A DNA stretch of 64,000 nt from an uncultured Bacteroidales bacterium (GTDB lineage: Bacteria > Bacteroidota > Bacteroidia > Bacteroidales > Bacteroidaceae). Shown one piece after another: positions 42,600-51,541 of the stretch. The DNA is taken from positions 1 to 64,000 of the forward strand of contig CACZCZ010000020.1 in NCBI GenBank assembly GCA_902779845.1, read 5' to 3'. A model generated the notes under the pieces. It was not told the DNA's origin and did no database searches. It saw only the letters and a list, made by a program, of their open reading frames with translations. The stretch's first letter is position 1. Each line of letters opens with the position of its first letter. The position numbers and the translations under genes are program-made.

Positions 42600-43565
42600 C
42601 TATGAGACAAGAAGGAAGTGGGAAATGGCGCTGATGAGGGCTTCGTTCTCGACAGGAGACTGAGCTGCGATGCGGAAGTGCTGCGGGGTGAGGCCACGGA
42701 AGTTGGAGGCGTCGCGGATGAGGATACCATGCTGGGTGGCAAGGTATTCCTTGAGCAATGCAGCGGTGCCATGGGCGAGATTGCAAAGCATGAAGTTGGT
42801 CTGTGTGGGTGCCACGCTGATACCCGGAAGCTGTAGCAGCGCATCGCGCAGTCGCCGAGCCTCGGCGAGGTCTGGCTGGCATAGCAACTCCTCGTGCAGC
42901 AAGAGATATTTGCCAGCCTCCACGGCCAACGCCGACACACTCCAGGGACGCAGATAGCGACGCAGCTGTTCTGTCAGCTGCTCATGGGCTGTGATATATC
43001 CCAGTCGTAAGCCCGGCACACCATACATCTTGGTCATGGAATGAATCTGAATAGAAGAGGCCGTGCGGCAACCCCAACGTGGCGTCATCACAGGGGCATC
43101 AGTGTAACCCTCGTAGCTCTGATCGAGCACCAGCAGGTCATGTTCTGCCATCATACGATCGATGTAAAGCTGGTCATAGACTTCGCCCGTTGGGTTGTTG
43201 GGGTTACACAACCACATCACCTCTCTCCCACCCTCTTCTACGCCCGCCATCTCGCAGGCATCGGCATACTCGCTGAACGTGGGTTGCGGGATGACAGGCC
43301 GATAGCGAAAGGCATGAGCTATGAGATAGATAGCCTCGGTGGCACCACTGGTGACAATGACACAGGCGGGGTCTATGTCATGACGCTCGGCAATCATCCG
43401 CTCCAGTGACCACGCCTCGGGTTCGGGGTAGTGGTCAAGCAGGTCGGGCCGCGCTGCCAGATGTGCCATCAAGGCCTCGTGGCTGCCATGGGCGCAGATA
43501 TTGGATGAGAAATCAATCCGAATATCTTTATATTTGTAGGCGTCGTCGCCGTGTCCGTTTATCAT
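42600..43565 (-). CDS. cobD: Threonine-phosphate decarboxylase (PLP)
   Basis: A 321-residue aminotransferase-fold protein expected to make (R)-1-aminopropan-2-ol phosphate, the linker of the cobalamin nucleotide loop. Motifs: DFSSNICAHG, VTSGATEAIYLIAHAFRY, WLCNPNNPTGEVYD and the PLP lysine in HSMTKMYGVPGLRLGYI. Between cobQ and cbiB, which fixes its role over histidinol-phosphate aminotransferase. The 122-bp leader upstream is made wholly of AT-rich repeat units. Salmonella naming is used. Confidence 0.9.
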   Translation of the reverse strand: MINGHGDDAYKYKDIRIDFSSNICAHGSHEALMAHLAARPDLLDHYPEPEAWSLERMIAERHDIDPACVIVTSGATEAIYLIAHAFRYRPVIPQPTFSEYADACEMAGVEEGGREVMWLCNPNNPTGEVYDQLYIDRMMAEHDLLVLDQSYEGYTDAPVMTPRWGCRTASSIQIHSMTKMYGVPGLRLGYITAHEQLTEQLRRYLRPWSVSALAVEAGKYLLLHEELLCQPDLAEARRLRDALLQLPGISVAPTQTNFMLCNLAHGTAALLKEYLATQHGILIRDASNFRGLTPQHFRIAAQSPVENEALISAISHFLLVS

Positions 43566-43690
43566 AATGTGATTTTACGATTTGACAAACCTTTTAATTT
43601 GACAATCCTTTTAATTTGACGATTTTACGATTTTACGATTTTACAATCCTTTTAATTTGACGATTTTACGATTTACGATTTGACAATTTA
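43566..43690. repeat. AT-rich repeat block between cobQ and cobD
   Basis: About ten units of CGATTTTA and TTTTAATTTGACAAT type. The cobQ stop codon (43688-43690) lies inside it. Confidence 0.75.
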
Positions 43691-45142
43691 CGATTCGAGA
43701 AGCTCATAGAGTCGAGGAATATCCACGTAGCGGCGGACATGGTCAGCCAGCTTGTTGTACTGCACCTCCTTGAACTCTGCAGGACTCAGTTCCTTGCCTT
43801 TTTCACTTTTTACTTTCTCGTTTTTAACTTCCTCACCTTTCATCGCCCCCTTTAAAATGTGCTCTATGACGGGGGCGTTGTCGAGGAAGCCGTGAATGTA
43901 GGTGCCGATGCAGTGATCGGTCTGCAGGATGGCCTCGCTGGTGTCGCTGATGCCCTGATGTATCTCATAGCCCTGACATTCATGACCGTTGAACTTAAAG
44001 GTCACCTGACGCGTTGTCTTCTCTGGCGTCATCGTGGTGTGGATGGGCAAAAGACCGAGACCGGGAAGGCTGGGGATAGCGCCCTCGATACCGTAGGGGT
44101 CGCTGACTGTCTGCCCCAACATCTGGTAGCCGCCACAGATGCCTATGACCATCTTGCCGTCGCGATGGGCTCGTTGGATGGTCTGGGCACAGCCATTGCG
44201 GCGCAGCTCCATGAGATCGTCCAACGTGGCTTTCGTGCCAGGCAGGATGATGATGTCGGCACGACTGAGGTCGCTGACATTGTTGGTATAGAAAAGGTTG
44301 ACGCGCGGGTCGCGCTCTAAGGTGTTGAAGTCGGTGAAGTTACTGATATGGCGCAGGAGCACGACGGCAATAGAAATAGACCCTGCCGCTCCATTGGAGG
44401 GGAGAGGCTTCTTCTCCAATGCGACACTATCTTCCTCATCGATATAGATATCTTTGAAGTAGGGAACGACACCGAGTACGGGCACACCGCAGATTTCCTC
44501 CAGCATCTTGCGCCCTTCGTCGAAGAGACGCAAGTCACCGCGGAACTTGTTAATGATAATGCCCTTGATGCGCTGCTGGTCCTCGGGCGTCTGCAACTTG
44601 ATACTGCCGTAGCAGGAGGCAAAGACCCCACCTCGGTCTATGTCAGCCACGAGAATCACAGCGGCATCAGCATAGCGTGCCATCGGCAGGTTGACGAGAT
44701 CATGGTCGCGCAAGTTCAGCTCACTGACACTGCCCGCCCCCTCCATGACAATAGGGTTGTACTTGGCTGCCAGACGGTCATAGGCTGCATGAACTTCCTC
44801 ACGCAGGGAGGGATCGTTGCGCCAATACTCATACGCGCTTTTATTCCCTATAGGCTTGCCGTTGAGCACCACCTGACTGGTGTGGTCGGAGTTGGGCTTC
44901 AGCAGCAGGGGGTTCATATCCGTGTGACAGGGGATGCCGGCAGCCTCAGCCTGTACAGCCTGAGCACGGCCAATCTCCAAGCCATCGGGCGTAGCATAGG
45001 AGTTCAATGCCATATTCTGCGCCTTGAAGGGAGCGGGGTGATAGCCATCCTGAAGGAAGATACGACAGAGGCCTGTGGCAAGGATGCTCTTGCCTACGTC
45101 GCTGCCTGTGCCAGCAAGCATTACGGAACGCATATTCTTCAT
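43688..45142 (-). CDS. cobQ: Cobyric acid synthase
   Basis: Glutamine-dependent amidation of adenosylcobyrinic a,c-diamide at four side chains. The 484-residue protein has the N-terminal nucleotide-binding part (MLAGTGSDVGKSILATGLCR, FKAQNMALNSYATPDG), the central VMEGAGSVSELN and DRGGVFASCYG, and the C-terminal triad-type glutaminase (ICGGYQMLGQ, IHGFLDN). An AT-rich repeat at 43797-43843 is read as EVKNEKVKSEKGKE near the C-terminus, and the stop codon is set by another repeat. It lies 11 bp after cbiA. Confidence 0.95.
   Translation of the reverse strand: MKNMRSVMLAGTGSDVGKSILATGLCRIFLQDGYHPAPFKAQNMALNSYATPDGLEIGRAQAVQAEAAGIPCHTDMNPLLLKPNSDHTSQVVLNGKPIGNKSAYEYWRNDPSLREEVHAAYDRLAAKYNPIVMEGAGSVSELNLRDHDLVNLPMARYADAAVILVADIDRGGVFASCYGSIKLQTPEDQQRIKGIIINKFRGDLRLFDEGRKMLEEICGVPVLGVVPYFKDIYIDEEDSVALEKKPLPSNGAAGSISIAVVLLRHISNFTDFNTLERDPRVNLFYTNNVSDLSRADIIILPGTKATLDDLMELRRNGCAQTIQRAHRDGKMVIGICGGYQMLGQTVSDPYGIEGAIPSLPGLGLLPIHTTMTPEKTTRQVTFKFNGHECQGYEIHQGISDTSEAILQTDHCIGTYIHGFLDNAPVIEHILKGAMKGEEVKNEKVKSEKGKELSPAEFKEVQYNKLADHVRRYVDIPRLYELLES
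43797..43843. repeat. AT-rich repeat inside cobQ
   Basis: TTTTTCACTTTTTACTTTC-like units; on the coding strand gives a Lys/Glu-rich stretch (KNEKVKSEKGK). Confidence 0.6.
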
Positions 45143-45153
45143 TCGTTTATCGT

Positions 45154-46410
45154 TTAGGAAACAAGGAGTGACAATAGTTTCTGTGGGTCATCAGCCCAGT
45201 ACCAATGAGGATAGCCTGCCCGAATGTTTTTGTAGTGGACAAAAGGTGTGGGAGCCTCGGGAATAGTGGTAGAATAGTGGAACTCATGACCGCGTAGCGT
45301 GGTGCCGTTGAGGACGGTCTCGCGGTAGCCCAGATGGAGACGTGCGCCCTGCATCGTGGCACTATAGGGAAGGAGGCCGCACATGGGCTGACCGTCGATA
45401 TCGCGACAGAGGTACATGAAGCCACCACACTCCGCCAACATACGTCCTCCCGCTTCGGCATAAGCACGAATCTGCTCGCGCATCGCCCTGTTACCGGCCA
45501 GCTGCTCTGCAAACAGTTCTGGATAGCCGCCTGGCAGGTAAAGAAGGTCGCATTGCGGCAGGTCTGCATCCTGCAAGGGGGAGAAAAAGAAGACCTCGCC
45601 AAGCCTGCGCAGCGCATCGATATTGGCGCGATAGGTGAAGTTGAAAGCTGCATCGCGGGCGACAGCAATGCGGGAAAAACGAGGCTCATTATCCCTATTA
45701 ACCCCATTATTCCCATTATTCCCATTATCCCCATTATTCCCTTTGGCTCCCTCCAGCAGCCTGTCGAGGTCGATGTGCTTTGTCACCTCCTGTGCGGCAA
45801 GATCTATCAGTTGTTCCGTCTTCTCACATTCTTGGAGTGTGAGGCCCAGATGGCGGCTTGGAATAGCGAGCTCCGGGTTGCGCGACAGATAACCGAGGCA
45901 GGGAACTCCGGCATCCTCGCAAGCACGACGCAAGGTTGCCAGCTGGCGCTCGGAAGCAACGAAGTTGAAGACGACGCCTGCAAGACGAAGCCGGGGATTG
46001 AAATGGCGGAAGCCATAGATGAGGGGTGCCACGCTATAAGCCACCGCCTTGGCACTGACCAGCAGCACCACAGGAACGTCAAGTATTTGGGCGACCTCTG
46101 CAGCACTGCCACGCGGACCATCGGCACCGTCGAAGAGCCCCATGGCAGCCTCGATGACACAAGCATCGGCATCGCCGCCATAATGTCCGAACAGGGCCTG
46201 CACATGAGCAGGGGAAGACATATAGGTGTCGAGGTTCACGGATTCCACGCCCGCAGCCATCTGGTGGAAAAGCGGGTCGATGTAGTCGGGACCGCTCTTG
46301 AAGGGCTGCACAGAGAGTCCCCTGTTACGCAAAGCGCGCAGGAGTCCAAGCGTGAAAGTGGTCTTGCCACAGCCCGAAGAGGGCGCAGCTATCATCAGAC
46401 TATGAGGCAT
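45154..46410 (-). CDS. cbiA: Cobyrinic acid a,c-diamide synthase
   Basis: Amidates cobyrinic acid at positions a and c with glutamine and ATP. The 418-residue protein begins [20 protein letters not shown] with the P-loop; FKSGPDYIDPLFH and VIEAAMGLFDGADGPRGSAA follow, and the glutaminase end has PGGYPELFAEQL and AECGGFMYLC. A microsatellite (45689-45742) is read as NGDNGNNGNNGVNRDN in the linker between domains. The ATG at 46410 overlaps cobS by 16 bp; it was chosen because the P-loop protein begins there. Confidence 0.94.
   Translation of the reverse strand: MPHSLMIAAPSSGCGKTTFTLGLLRALRNRGLSVQPFKSGPDYIDPLFHQMAAGVESVNLDTYMSSPAHVQALFGHYGGDADACVIEAAMGLFDGADGPRGSAAEVAQILDVPVVLLVSAKAVAYSVAPLIYGFRHFNPRLRLAGVVFNFVASERQLATLRRACEDAGVPCLGYLSRNPELAIPSRHLGLTLQECEKTEQLIDLAAQEVTKHIDLDRLLEGAKGNNGDNGNNGNNGVNRDNEPRFSRIAVARDAAFNFTYRANIDALRRLGEVFFFSPLQDADLPQCDLLYLPGGYPELFAEQLAGNRAMREQIRAYAEAGGRMLAECGGFMYLCRDIDGQPMCGLLPYSATMQGARLHLGYRETVLNGTTLRGHEFHYSTTIPEAPTPFVHYKNIRAGYPHWYWADDPQKLLSLLVS
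45689..45742. repeat. 9-bp microsatellite inside cbiA
   Basis: Units close to CCCATTATT repeated about five times. Whole-unit changes keep the frame; the repeat encodes Asn/Gly in the inter-domain linker. Confidence 0.75.
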
Positions 46411-47189
46411 AACGAGAGATAGATGAGGGTTTCGGTGATGAGGAAGGTGGCACCGCAGCAGTCGCCGGTGTAACCCTGCAAGCGACGGCGCATCCACATA
46501 AACAGCATGATACAGCCGCCAACAGGCAGCAACAGAGCAAGCAACCACTGCTCAGGCTTAGGCATCGCATCTGGAGCAACAAGAAGGCAGACGGCCAGCG
46601 GCACCAGGGCGAGGACGAGGCTCAGGAGGCGTTCCATCCAGGGTGTGCGGACATAGACGAGGCGGTTCTTAGCATCAGCCTCCGTGCGGGCATAGGGCAG
46701 GAAGTAGATGATGGTGGCACTGAGCCCCTTGGCCAAGGCATCGGCAACGACAAGGATGAGCGGCGAGAGTCCGGCAGCGAAGAGGGCTGTCAGCACATTC
46801 CACACAACGAGGACATACAGTATCAGCCCCAACACGCCGTATGTGCCGATATGGGAGTCCTTCATAATAGATAAGGTTCGCTCGCGCGTGGTGCCACCAC
46901 CGAAGCCGTCGCAGAAGTCGGCAAAGCCGTCCTCGTGCAAGGCCCCCGTGAGCAGACAGCGCGACAGCAAAGCCAGGGCCACGCCGACACCTGTAGGTAG
47001 CGAGGCCTGTTGGGAGAGCCACAACACGAGCGCCATCACACCACCCGTGAGCCAACCCGCCAACGGCCACAGCGGTACGACACGCTCAAAAAAGGAGCGC
47101 TCCACCGTTGCCAGCCGCCACAGCGGCAGCCGCGTGAAGAACATCAGCGCCGCCAGCGTGCGTTTAAAAATATTTCGTAATCTCTGCAT
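46395..47189 (-). CDS. cobS: Adenosylcobinamide-GDP ribazoletransferase
   Basis: Membrane enzyme that adds alpha-ribazole to adenosylcobinamide-GDP, the last assembly step. The 264-residue protein has [19 protein letters not shown] at the N-terminus, the typical [18 protein letters not shown] with acidic residues, and [20 protein letters not shown], with several hydrophobic helices. Its ATG (47189) lies inside the 3' end of the original cobT frame, 26 bp before that frame's stop, an arrangement that suggests translational coupling before cobT was damaged. Confidence 0.94.
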   Translation of the reverse strand: MQRLRNIFKRTLAALMFFTRLPLWRLATVERSFFERVVPLWPLAGWLTGGVMALVLWLSQQASLPTGVGVALALLSRCLLTGALHEDGFADFCDGFGGGTTRERTLSIMKDSHIGTYGVLGLILYVLVVWNVLTALFAAGLSPLILVVADALAKGLSATIIYFLPYARTEADAKNRLVYVRTPWMERLLSLVLALVPLAVCLLVAPDAMPKPEQWLLALLLPVGGCIMLFMWMRRRLQGYTGDCCGATFLITETLIYLSLCLIV

Positions 47190-48130
47190 GAGCGAAGTTG
47201 TCCATTTCGTTTAACAGATGTACCGCCGACGCCACGATGGGATAGGCACAGAGGGCGCCGGTGCCCTCCCCTAACCTCATATTCAGGCGGAGGAGCGGCT
47301 GGGCGTTCGCGGACTGCGGGGTTGAGCTGCTGCGCCGCCAGCATACAAGCTGTCATGATGAAGCCATCGACGAGGATCACCATCCGCAGTTCAGCAGCCC
47401 TCAACATAGCACCGATGGCCGCAGCCATCTCATAACCCACGAAGTAACGGATGGTGTCGGCTGCAGTAAAGCCCTCGCAGCAAGCATGGTATTGCTCCAC
47501 AGCCCGTGTGAGCACATCAAGTTTATGGCTGATGCCGACAGCATCAAGACCGCTGCCCGCCCCCACACACTGCGGCAGGGGAATATCCAGGAACAGGTGC
47601 ATCAGCACGCTCGACGGCGAGGTGTTGCCAATACCCATCTCACCCAGACACAGGACATTGCTGCCCTCATCATGGCAAGCATCTGCCTGTTCACGTCCCA
47701 CGGCCAATGCCCTCTCCCACTCTGCTGCCGTCATGGCTGCCTCATGGAGAAAGTTGCGTGTGCCGTAGCCTATTTTACGAGGGATAATATGAGCGTGGCG
47801 CACGGGGTCGAAGTCATAATCCACGCCCACATCCACGATGCGGAGCGAGAAGCCATGCTGATGGCAGAGGACATTTACACCGCCGCCCCCACGACCGTAG
47901 TTGATCATCTGCTGCCACGTGACCTCGCGTGGCGACAGTGAAACGCCCTCGCGCTCGATGCCGTGGTCACCACCAAAGAGGATATGGGCAGGATGACGCA
48001 GCTCGGGCGTCAGCGTCTGTTGGATAAGTGCCACCTGCATAGCAACCTCCTCCAGCACACCCAACGAGCCCTTGGGTTTGTTCAGATTGTCTATCTTCTC
48101 CTGTATCTTATTACGCAAATCAGCAATCAT
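47164..48130 (-). pseudogene. cobT: cobT, deleted and frameshifted near the 3' end
   Basis: Nicotinate-nucleotide:dimethylbenzimidazole phosphoribosyltransferase, which makes the lower-ligand nucleotide. The frame from ATG 48130 is normal (NKPKGSLGVLEEVAMQVALI, FGGDHGIEREGVS, LGEMGIGNTSPSSVLMHLF) up to QLNPAVRE near 47313. There about 21 codons are missing and the frame shifts. The proper C-terminus continues in another frame as [20 protein letters not shown] to AEITKYF, stop at 47164. The frame as it stands instead runs into unrelated residues ([14 protein letters not shown]) and stops at 47144. The lost frame holds the LGEGTGA glutamate that acts as catalytic base. Assembly error cannot be excluded. 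Confidence 0.85.
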
Positions 48131-48198
48131 TACTATTTGATTATTAAACAATAAACATCAATTATTAAATGAAACCTTAAACCCTTTAATCCGTAATT

Positions 48199-48251
48199 CC
48201 TTATTTCCATAGATCCTTATTTCCATAGATCCTTATTTCCATATATCCTTA
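48199..48251. repeat. 16-bp tandem repeat between cobU and cobT
   Basis: Three units of CCTTATTTCCATAGAT (third with one change) plus five bases of a fourth. Confidence 0.8.
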
Positions 48252-48258
48252 GCTCGCG

Positions 48259-48819
48259 TCATCCTTTCAATTTCCATTCCAGCCCGCTCACCATCATCAC
48301 AACCTCGTCAGCCTTGGAAGCAATGTATTGGTTCATCCATCCTTGCAGGTCCGCAAAGCGACGCTGCAGGGCATTCTCCGAGACGCCACCCAATCCTATT
48401 TCGTTGGTCACGAAGATGAAGGTAGCCTCATACTGTGTGAAAGCATCAAACTCACGCTTGGCCTCGCTGAGAATCCTGTCAACATTTATGGGCACTTCAC
48501 TCCCCTCGCCCTTTGGAGAGGGGTCGGGGGTGAGGTTTAAGAAGTTGGTAAGCCACAGCGTCACACAATCCACAAGCACGACACGCCCGCTGACATCGTG
48601 ACGACTCAGCTGGCGCTCTTCTTCGATGTTGGTCCACTCGGGGCCACGGCGTTCCTGATGACGCTTCACACGGAGGGCGAAGTCATCGTCCCAGATGTGA
48701 GCGGTGGCCATATAGACGGGGTTCGGCGACAGCGCCAGGGCGCGTCGTTCGGCGTAAGCACTCTTTCCGGAGCGCTGGCCGCCTGTGATAAGGATAATAC
48801 GCTTCATAGGTTGTTTCAT
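48259..48819 (-). CDS. cobU: Adenosylcobinamide kinase/guanylyltransferase
   Basis: Phosphorylates adenosylcobinamide and transfers GMP to it. The 186-residue protein has the P-loop ITGGQRSGKSAYAE, YMATAHIWDDDFALRVKRHQ with the guanylylated His, and FVTNEIGLGGVSENALQRRF. A 36-bp element is read as [12 protein letters not shown] after LTNFLN, lengthening the usual 170-175 residues. Start at 48819 overlaps the permease stop in an ATGA; a second ATG four codons later is possible. Confidence 0.94.
   Translation of the reverse strand: MKQPMKRIILITGGQRSGKSAYAERRALALSPNPVYMATAHIWDDDFALRVKRHQERRGPEWTNIEEERQLSRHDVSGRVVLVDCVTLWLTNFLNLTPDPSPKGEGSEVPINVDRILSEAKREFDAFTQYEATFIFVTNEIGLGGVSENALQRRFADLQGWMNQYIASKADEVVMMVSGLEWKLKG
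48499..48534 (-). repeat. 36-bp palindromic element in cobU
   Basis: Read as [12 protein letters not shown]. Single copy, forward orientation; no inverted partner in the gene. Confidence 0.87.
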
Positions 48820-49820
48820 GAGCGGCGCAGGAGAATGGCGATGGCCACGGGTGCACCGATGAGCGCCGTGACAGAGTTAATGGGTAAGGCTCCTTCCATA
48901 CCCGGCAAACGGGCAATGAGGTTGCAGATGAGCGCCAGCGATGCGCCGCAGAGAAGCGTAGCTGGCATCAGCGTGCGGTGGTCTGCCGTGGAGAACAGAC
49001 CGCGAGCAATGTGTGGCACAGCCAAACCAAGGAACATGATAGGCCCGCAGTAGGCGGTGCAGATGGCGGTGAGGACGCCTGCCGAGCAGATAATCAGGCT
49101 GCGCGAACGACGGACATTCAACCCGAGGTTGGCAGCATAGCGTTCGCCCAGCAACAGGGTATTCAGGGACTTGGACAGCAACAGCGACAGCGGACACAGC
49201 ACGGCCATCAGACCCACGAAGACATAGATCTGACCGCCTGTGACACGCGCGAAGGAGCCAAGACCCCAGATGACATAAGCACGGATGTCTTCCTCGCTGG
49301 AGAAGTACTTCAGCACACCGATGATGGCGGTGGCGATGTAACCAATGAGGACACCCACGATGAGCAAAGTGGCACGCCCTTCTACCCTACGCGACAGCCA
49401 CACAATCAGCGCCATCGCACACAGGGCACCGATGATGGCCGCCACCGTAAGGGCCGTATTCCCGACAAGTCCGAAATGCGTCAGGGCACGTCCTCCGAAA
49501 GCACCACCCAGCAACACCATGAAGGCCACGCCGAGGCTGGCAGCACTGCTAATGCCCAACACCGACGGACCTGCCAGCGGGTTGTGGAAGACGGTCTGCA
49601 TTTCCAAGCCCGCCATCGCCAAACCGGCACCGCAGGCAATGGCCGTAAGCGTCTGCGGCAGACGTGTGTGCAGGATGATGTTCGTGAACACCTCGCTGTC
49701 ACAGCCACGCCCCAGCAGGATATTGATGACATCGGGCAGCGGGATGGCCACTGAACCGATGACCAGATTCAGCAAGGCGAAGACCGGGATGAGCAGGAAA
49801 AGGAGGATGAGTTTATTCAT
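48816..49820 (-). CDS. BtuC/FecCD-type ABC transporter permease
   Basis: A 334-residue permease with about nine to ten helices, and the family motifs RLPQTLTAIACGAGLAMAGL, NPLAGPSVLGISSAASLGVA and FLGLAVPHIARGLF. In this cluster it probably takes part in vitamin B12 or corrinoid import as a BtuC protein; iron-siderophore transport is the main alternative. No ATPase (BtuD) or binding protein (BtuF) gene is near, so partners must lie elsewhere. It overlaps cbiJD by 8 bp and cobU by 4 bp. Confidence 0.88.
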   Translation of the reverse strand: MNKLILLFLLIPVFALLNLVIGSVAIPLPDVINILLGRGCDSEVFTNIILHTRLPQTLTAIACGAGLAMAGLEMQTVFHNPLAGPSVLGISSAASLGVAFMVLLGGAFGGRALTHFGLVGNTALTVAAIIGALCAMALIVWLSRRVEGRATLLIVGVLIGYIATAIIGVLKYFSSEEDIRAYVIWGLGSFARVTGGQIYVFVGLMAVLCPLSLLLSKSLNTLLLGERYAANLGLNVRRSRSLIICSAGVLTAICTAYCGPIMFLGLAVPHIARGLFSTADHRTLMPATLLCGASLALICNLIARLPGMEGALPINSVTALIGAPVAIAILLRRS

Positions 49821-51540
49821 TGCGGATAATATGAATGACTAAGTCGCCGTCGGGAAAGACAGTACGGCAGGTTTCGTAGCAATGTTGGCGTAACAGATTG
49901 AAGAAAGCGGGGGGCATCAGCGCCCACAGCTCACGCGCCAAGGTGATATCCTTGAGAATCGCGGCGCCATCTTTCACACCAGCCTCTGCGGCGACGGCTG
50001 CAAGGAACGCCTTGTTCATCAGCACCTTGTGGGAGTGGGTGTCGAGATGTCCTTCGGCCAGTTTCACCGCCTTTCCCAACATGATGCCGAGGACAACGCG
50101 GCGGAAACCGAGGGCTCTGGCTTTCTCCAAGGCGGCGCCGATGAAGTTACCATAATGGATGACGCGCAGGGCGGGTTCCATGGCCAGCAGTGCCTCCTCG
50201 CCGCGCTTGCCCGAGGCCAGGCCCACCGCCTCGCAGCCCATGGCGCGCGCCACTTGCAGCTCGCGTCCGATGCTCTCGATGAAAGCGTCGTTGCTGAGGG
50301 GCTTCACGATGCCTGAAGTGCCGATGATACTGATACCATCAACGACCCCCACGCGCGGATTGAAAGTGCGTTCTGCAAGCTCGCGGCCATGTTCCACGGA
50401 GATGGTGATGTCGAGCGACTGATCTGTCAACGCCCGCACCGCCTCCGTCATCATCTGACGCGGCACGGGATTGATGGCCGGCTCGCCCACGGGGATGTCC
50501 AATCCGGGCAAGGTGACGCGCCCCACCCCCTCGCCTTGGAGGAAGCGGATTTCTCCCGGCCCTGATGGGAGGGTTTGGGGAGGACTCTTCACCTTAGCAA
50601 AAATTCTACACCCTCGTGTCACATCGGGATCATCGCTGAAATCCTTGATGCAGTAGGCACAGCCGTCGGCATAACCGACAGCCACATCTATCGTCTCGCC
50701 ATCCGCAAGACGAATGGGAACGGTGGCAGGCTGTTCGCCCGTGAGGAGCTGGCACGTAGCAGCCACGACAGCCGCCGTAGCACACGTCCCCGTAGTAAGC
50801 CCGCTATGCAGCGGGAAGAACTCCGGCAACAGCTGCTCCACCGCCCGCCGCAAGCCATAAGGGCCGTTGACAATGGACAATCGATTGTCCATTGTCAACG
50901 GCCTCTTGATCGCTATCACCCTCATGCCTTTGGCGCGTGCCGCCTTCACCTTCTCCGTGAAGCCGCCGCTCTCGCCACTTTCTTTCAGCAGGATGGCATC
51001 AGCCTCAACGGGTATATCGTTAGCATCTTCGTAGAAACAAAGCTGGTCGTCTTCAGCGCCCTGAGCTTTTGCCAGCGCGATGGAACTCTCGCGGTTGAGG
51101 ATGCGGTAGAACACCTTGATGCCTTTGCCCTCCAACCACTTCAGCTTGCTGATGCTCTGCACGCCCGTGGTGGCCAGCAGGGAGTGGAGGTCTCTGGGAA
51201 CTCGTGTGTAGTCGTCAATCCATGTGATGTCGGGGTCGCGGGGAGGATAAATCCGTTCGTAGCGGACAACGGGGATATCCTGTGCTGCCGCCACCTCTTG
51301 GATGGTCGCATGCAACGTAGCGGCAAAGGGATGGGCAGCGTCGATGATGAGCCGGATATCATGGTCACGGCAGAAGGCACACATCGCCTCAGCATCCATG
51401 GCTCCGTCAATGCGCAGCCCATGGTGCAGCGTGAGCTCCTGCTCACCTGTCTTCGTGCTGTAGAAGTAGGCTTTCCACGCCTCCTCCAGCACCTCCACGG
51501 CCTTACGCCCTTCCGTCGTTCCTCCGAAAACCAATATCAT
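49813..51540 (-). CDS. cbiJD: CbiJ-CbiD fusion: precorrin-6A reductase and C1-methyltransferase
   Basis: A 575-residue bifunctional enzyme of the cobalt-early route. Residues 1-225 are CbiJ/CobK (MILVFGGTTEGRKAVEVLEE, RLIIDAAHPFAATLHATIQE), a reductase. Residues 235-575 are CbiD (LHSGLTTGTCATAAVVAAT, VGEPAINPVPRQM, GSG-type region SGIVKPLSNDAF, HGNF-like VIHYGNFIGAALEKA), a methyltransferase. The residues joining both parts, PLTMDNRLSIVNGPYGL, are coded by a perfect 42-bp palindrome (50862-50903). ATG 51540 lies one base from the scpB stop. Confidence 0.93.
   Translation of the reverse strand: MILVFGGTTEGRKAVEVLEEAWKAYFYSTKTGEQELTLHHGLRIDGAMDAEAMCAFCRDHDIRLIIDAAHPFAATLHATIQEVAAAQDIPVVRYERIYPPRDPDITWIDDYTRVPRDLHSLLATTGVQSISKLKWLEGKGIKVFYRILNRESSIALAKAQGAEDDQLCFYEDANDIPVEADAILLKESGESGGFTEKVKAARAKGMRVIAIKRPLTMDNRLSIVNGPYGLRRAVEQLLPEFFPLHSGLTTGTCATAAVVAATCQLLTGEQPATVPIRLADGETIDVAVGYADGCAYCIKDFSDDPDVTRGCRIFAKVKSPPQTLPSGPGEIRFLQGEGVGRVTLPGLDIPVGEPAINPVPRQMMTEAVRALTDQSLDITISVEHGRELAERTFNPRVGVVDGISIIGTSGIVKPLSNDAFIESIGRELQVARAMGCEAVGLASGKRGEEALLAMEPALRVIHYGNFIGAALEKARALGFRRVVLGIMLGKAVKLAEGHLDTHSHKVLMNKAFLAAVAAEAGVKDGAAILKDITLARELWALMPPAFFNLLRQHCYETCRTVFPDGDLVIHIIRNE
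50862..50903. repeat. Perfect 42-bp palindrome at the CbiJ/CbiD junction
   Basis: Each 20-bp arm begins GGCCGTTGACAATGGACAAT; the centre is CG and the other arm is its exact complement. It lies in frame between the two fused domains. Confidence 0.92.
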
Positions 51541-51541
51541 A

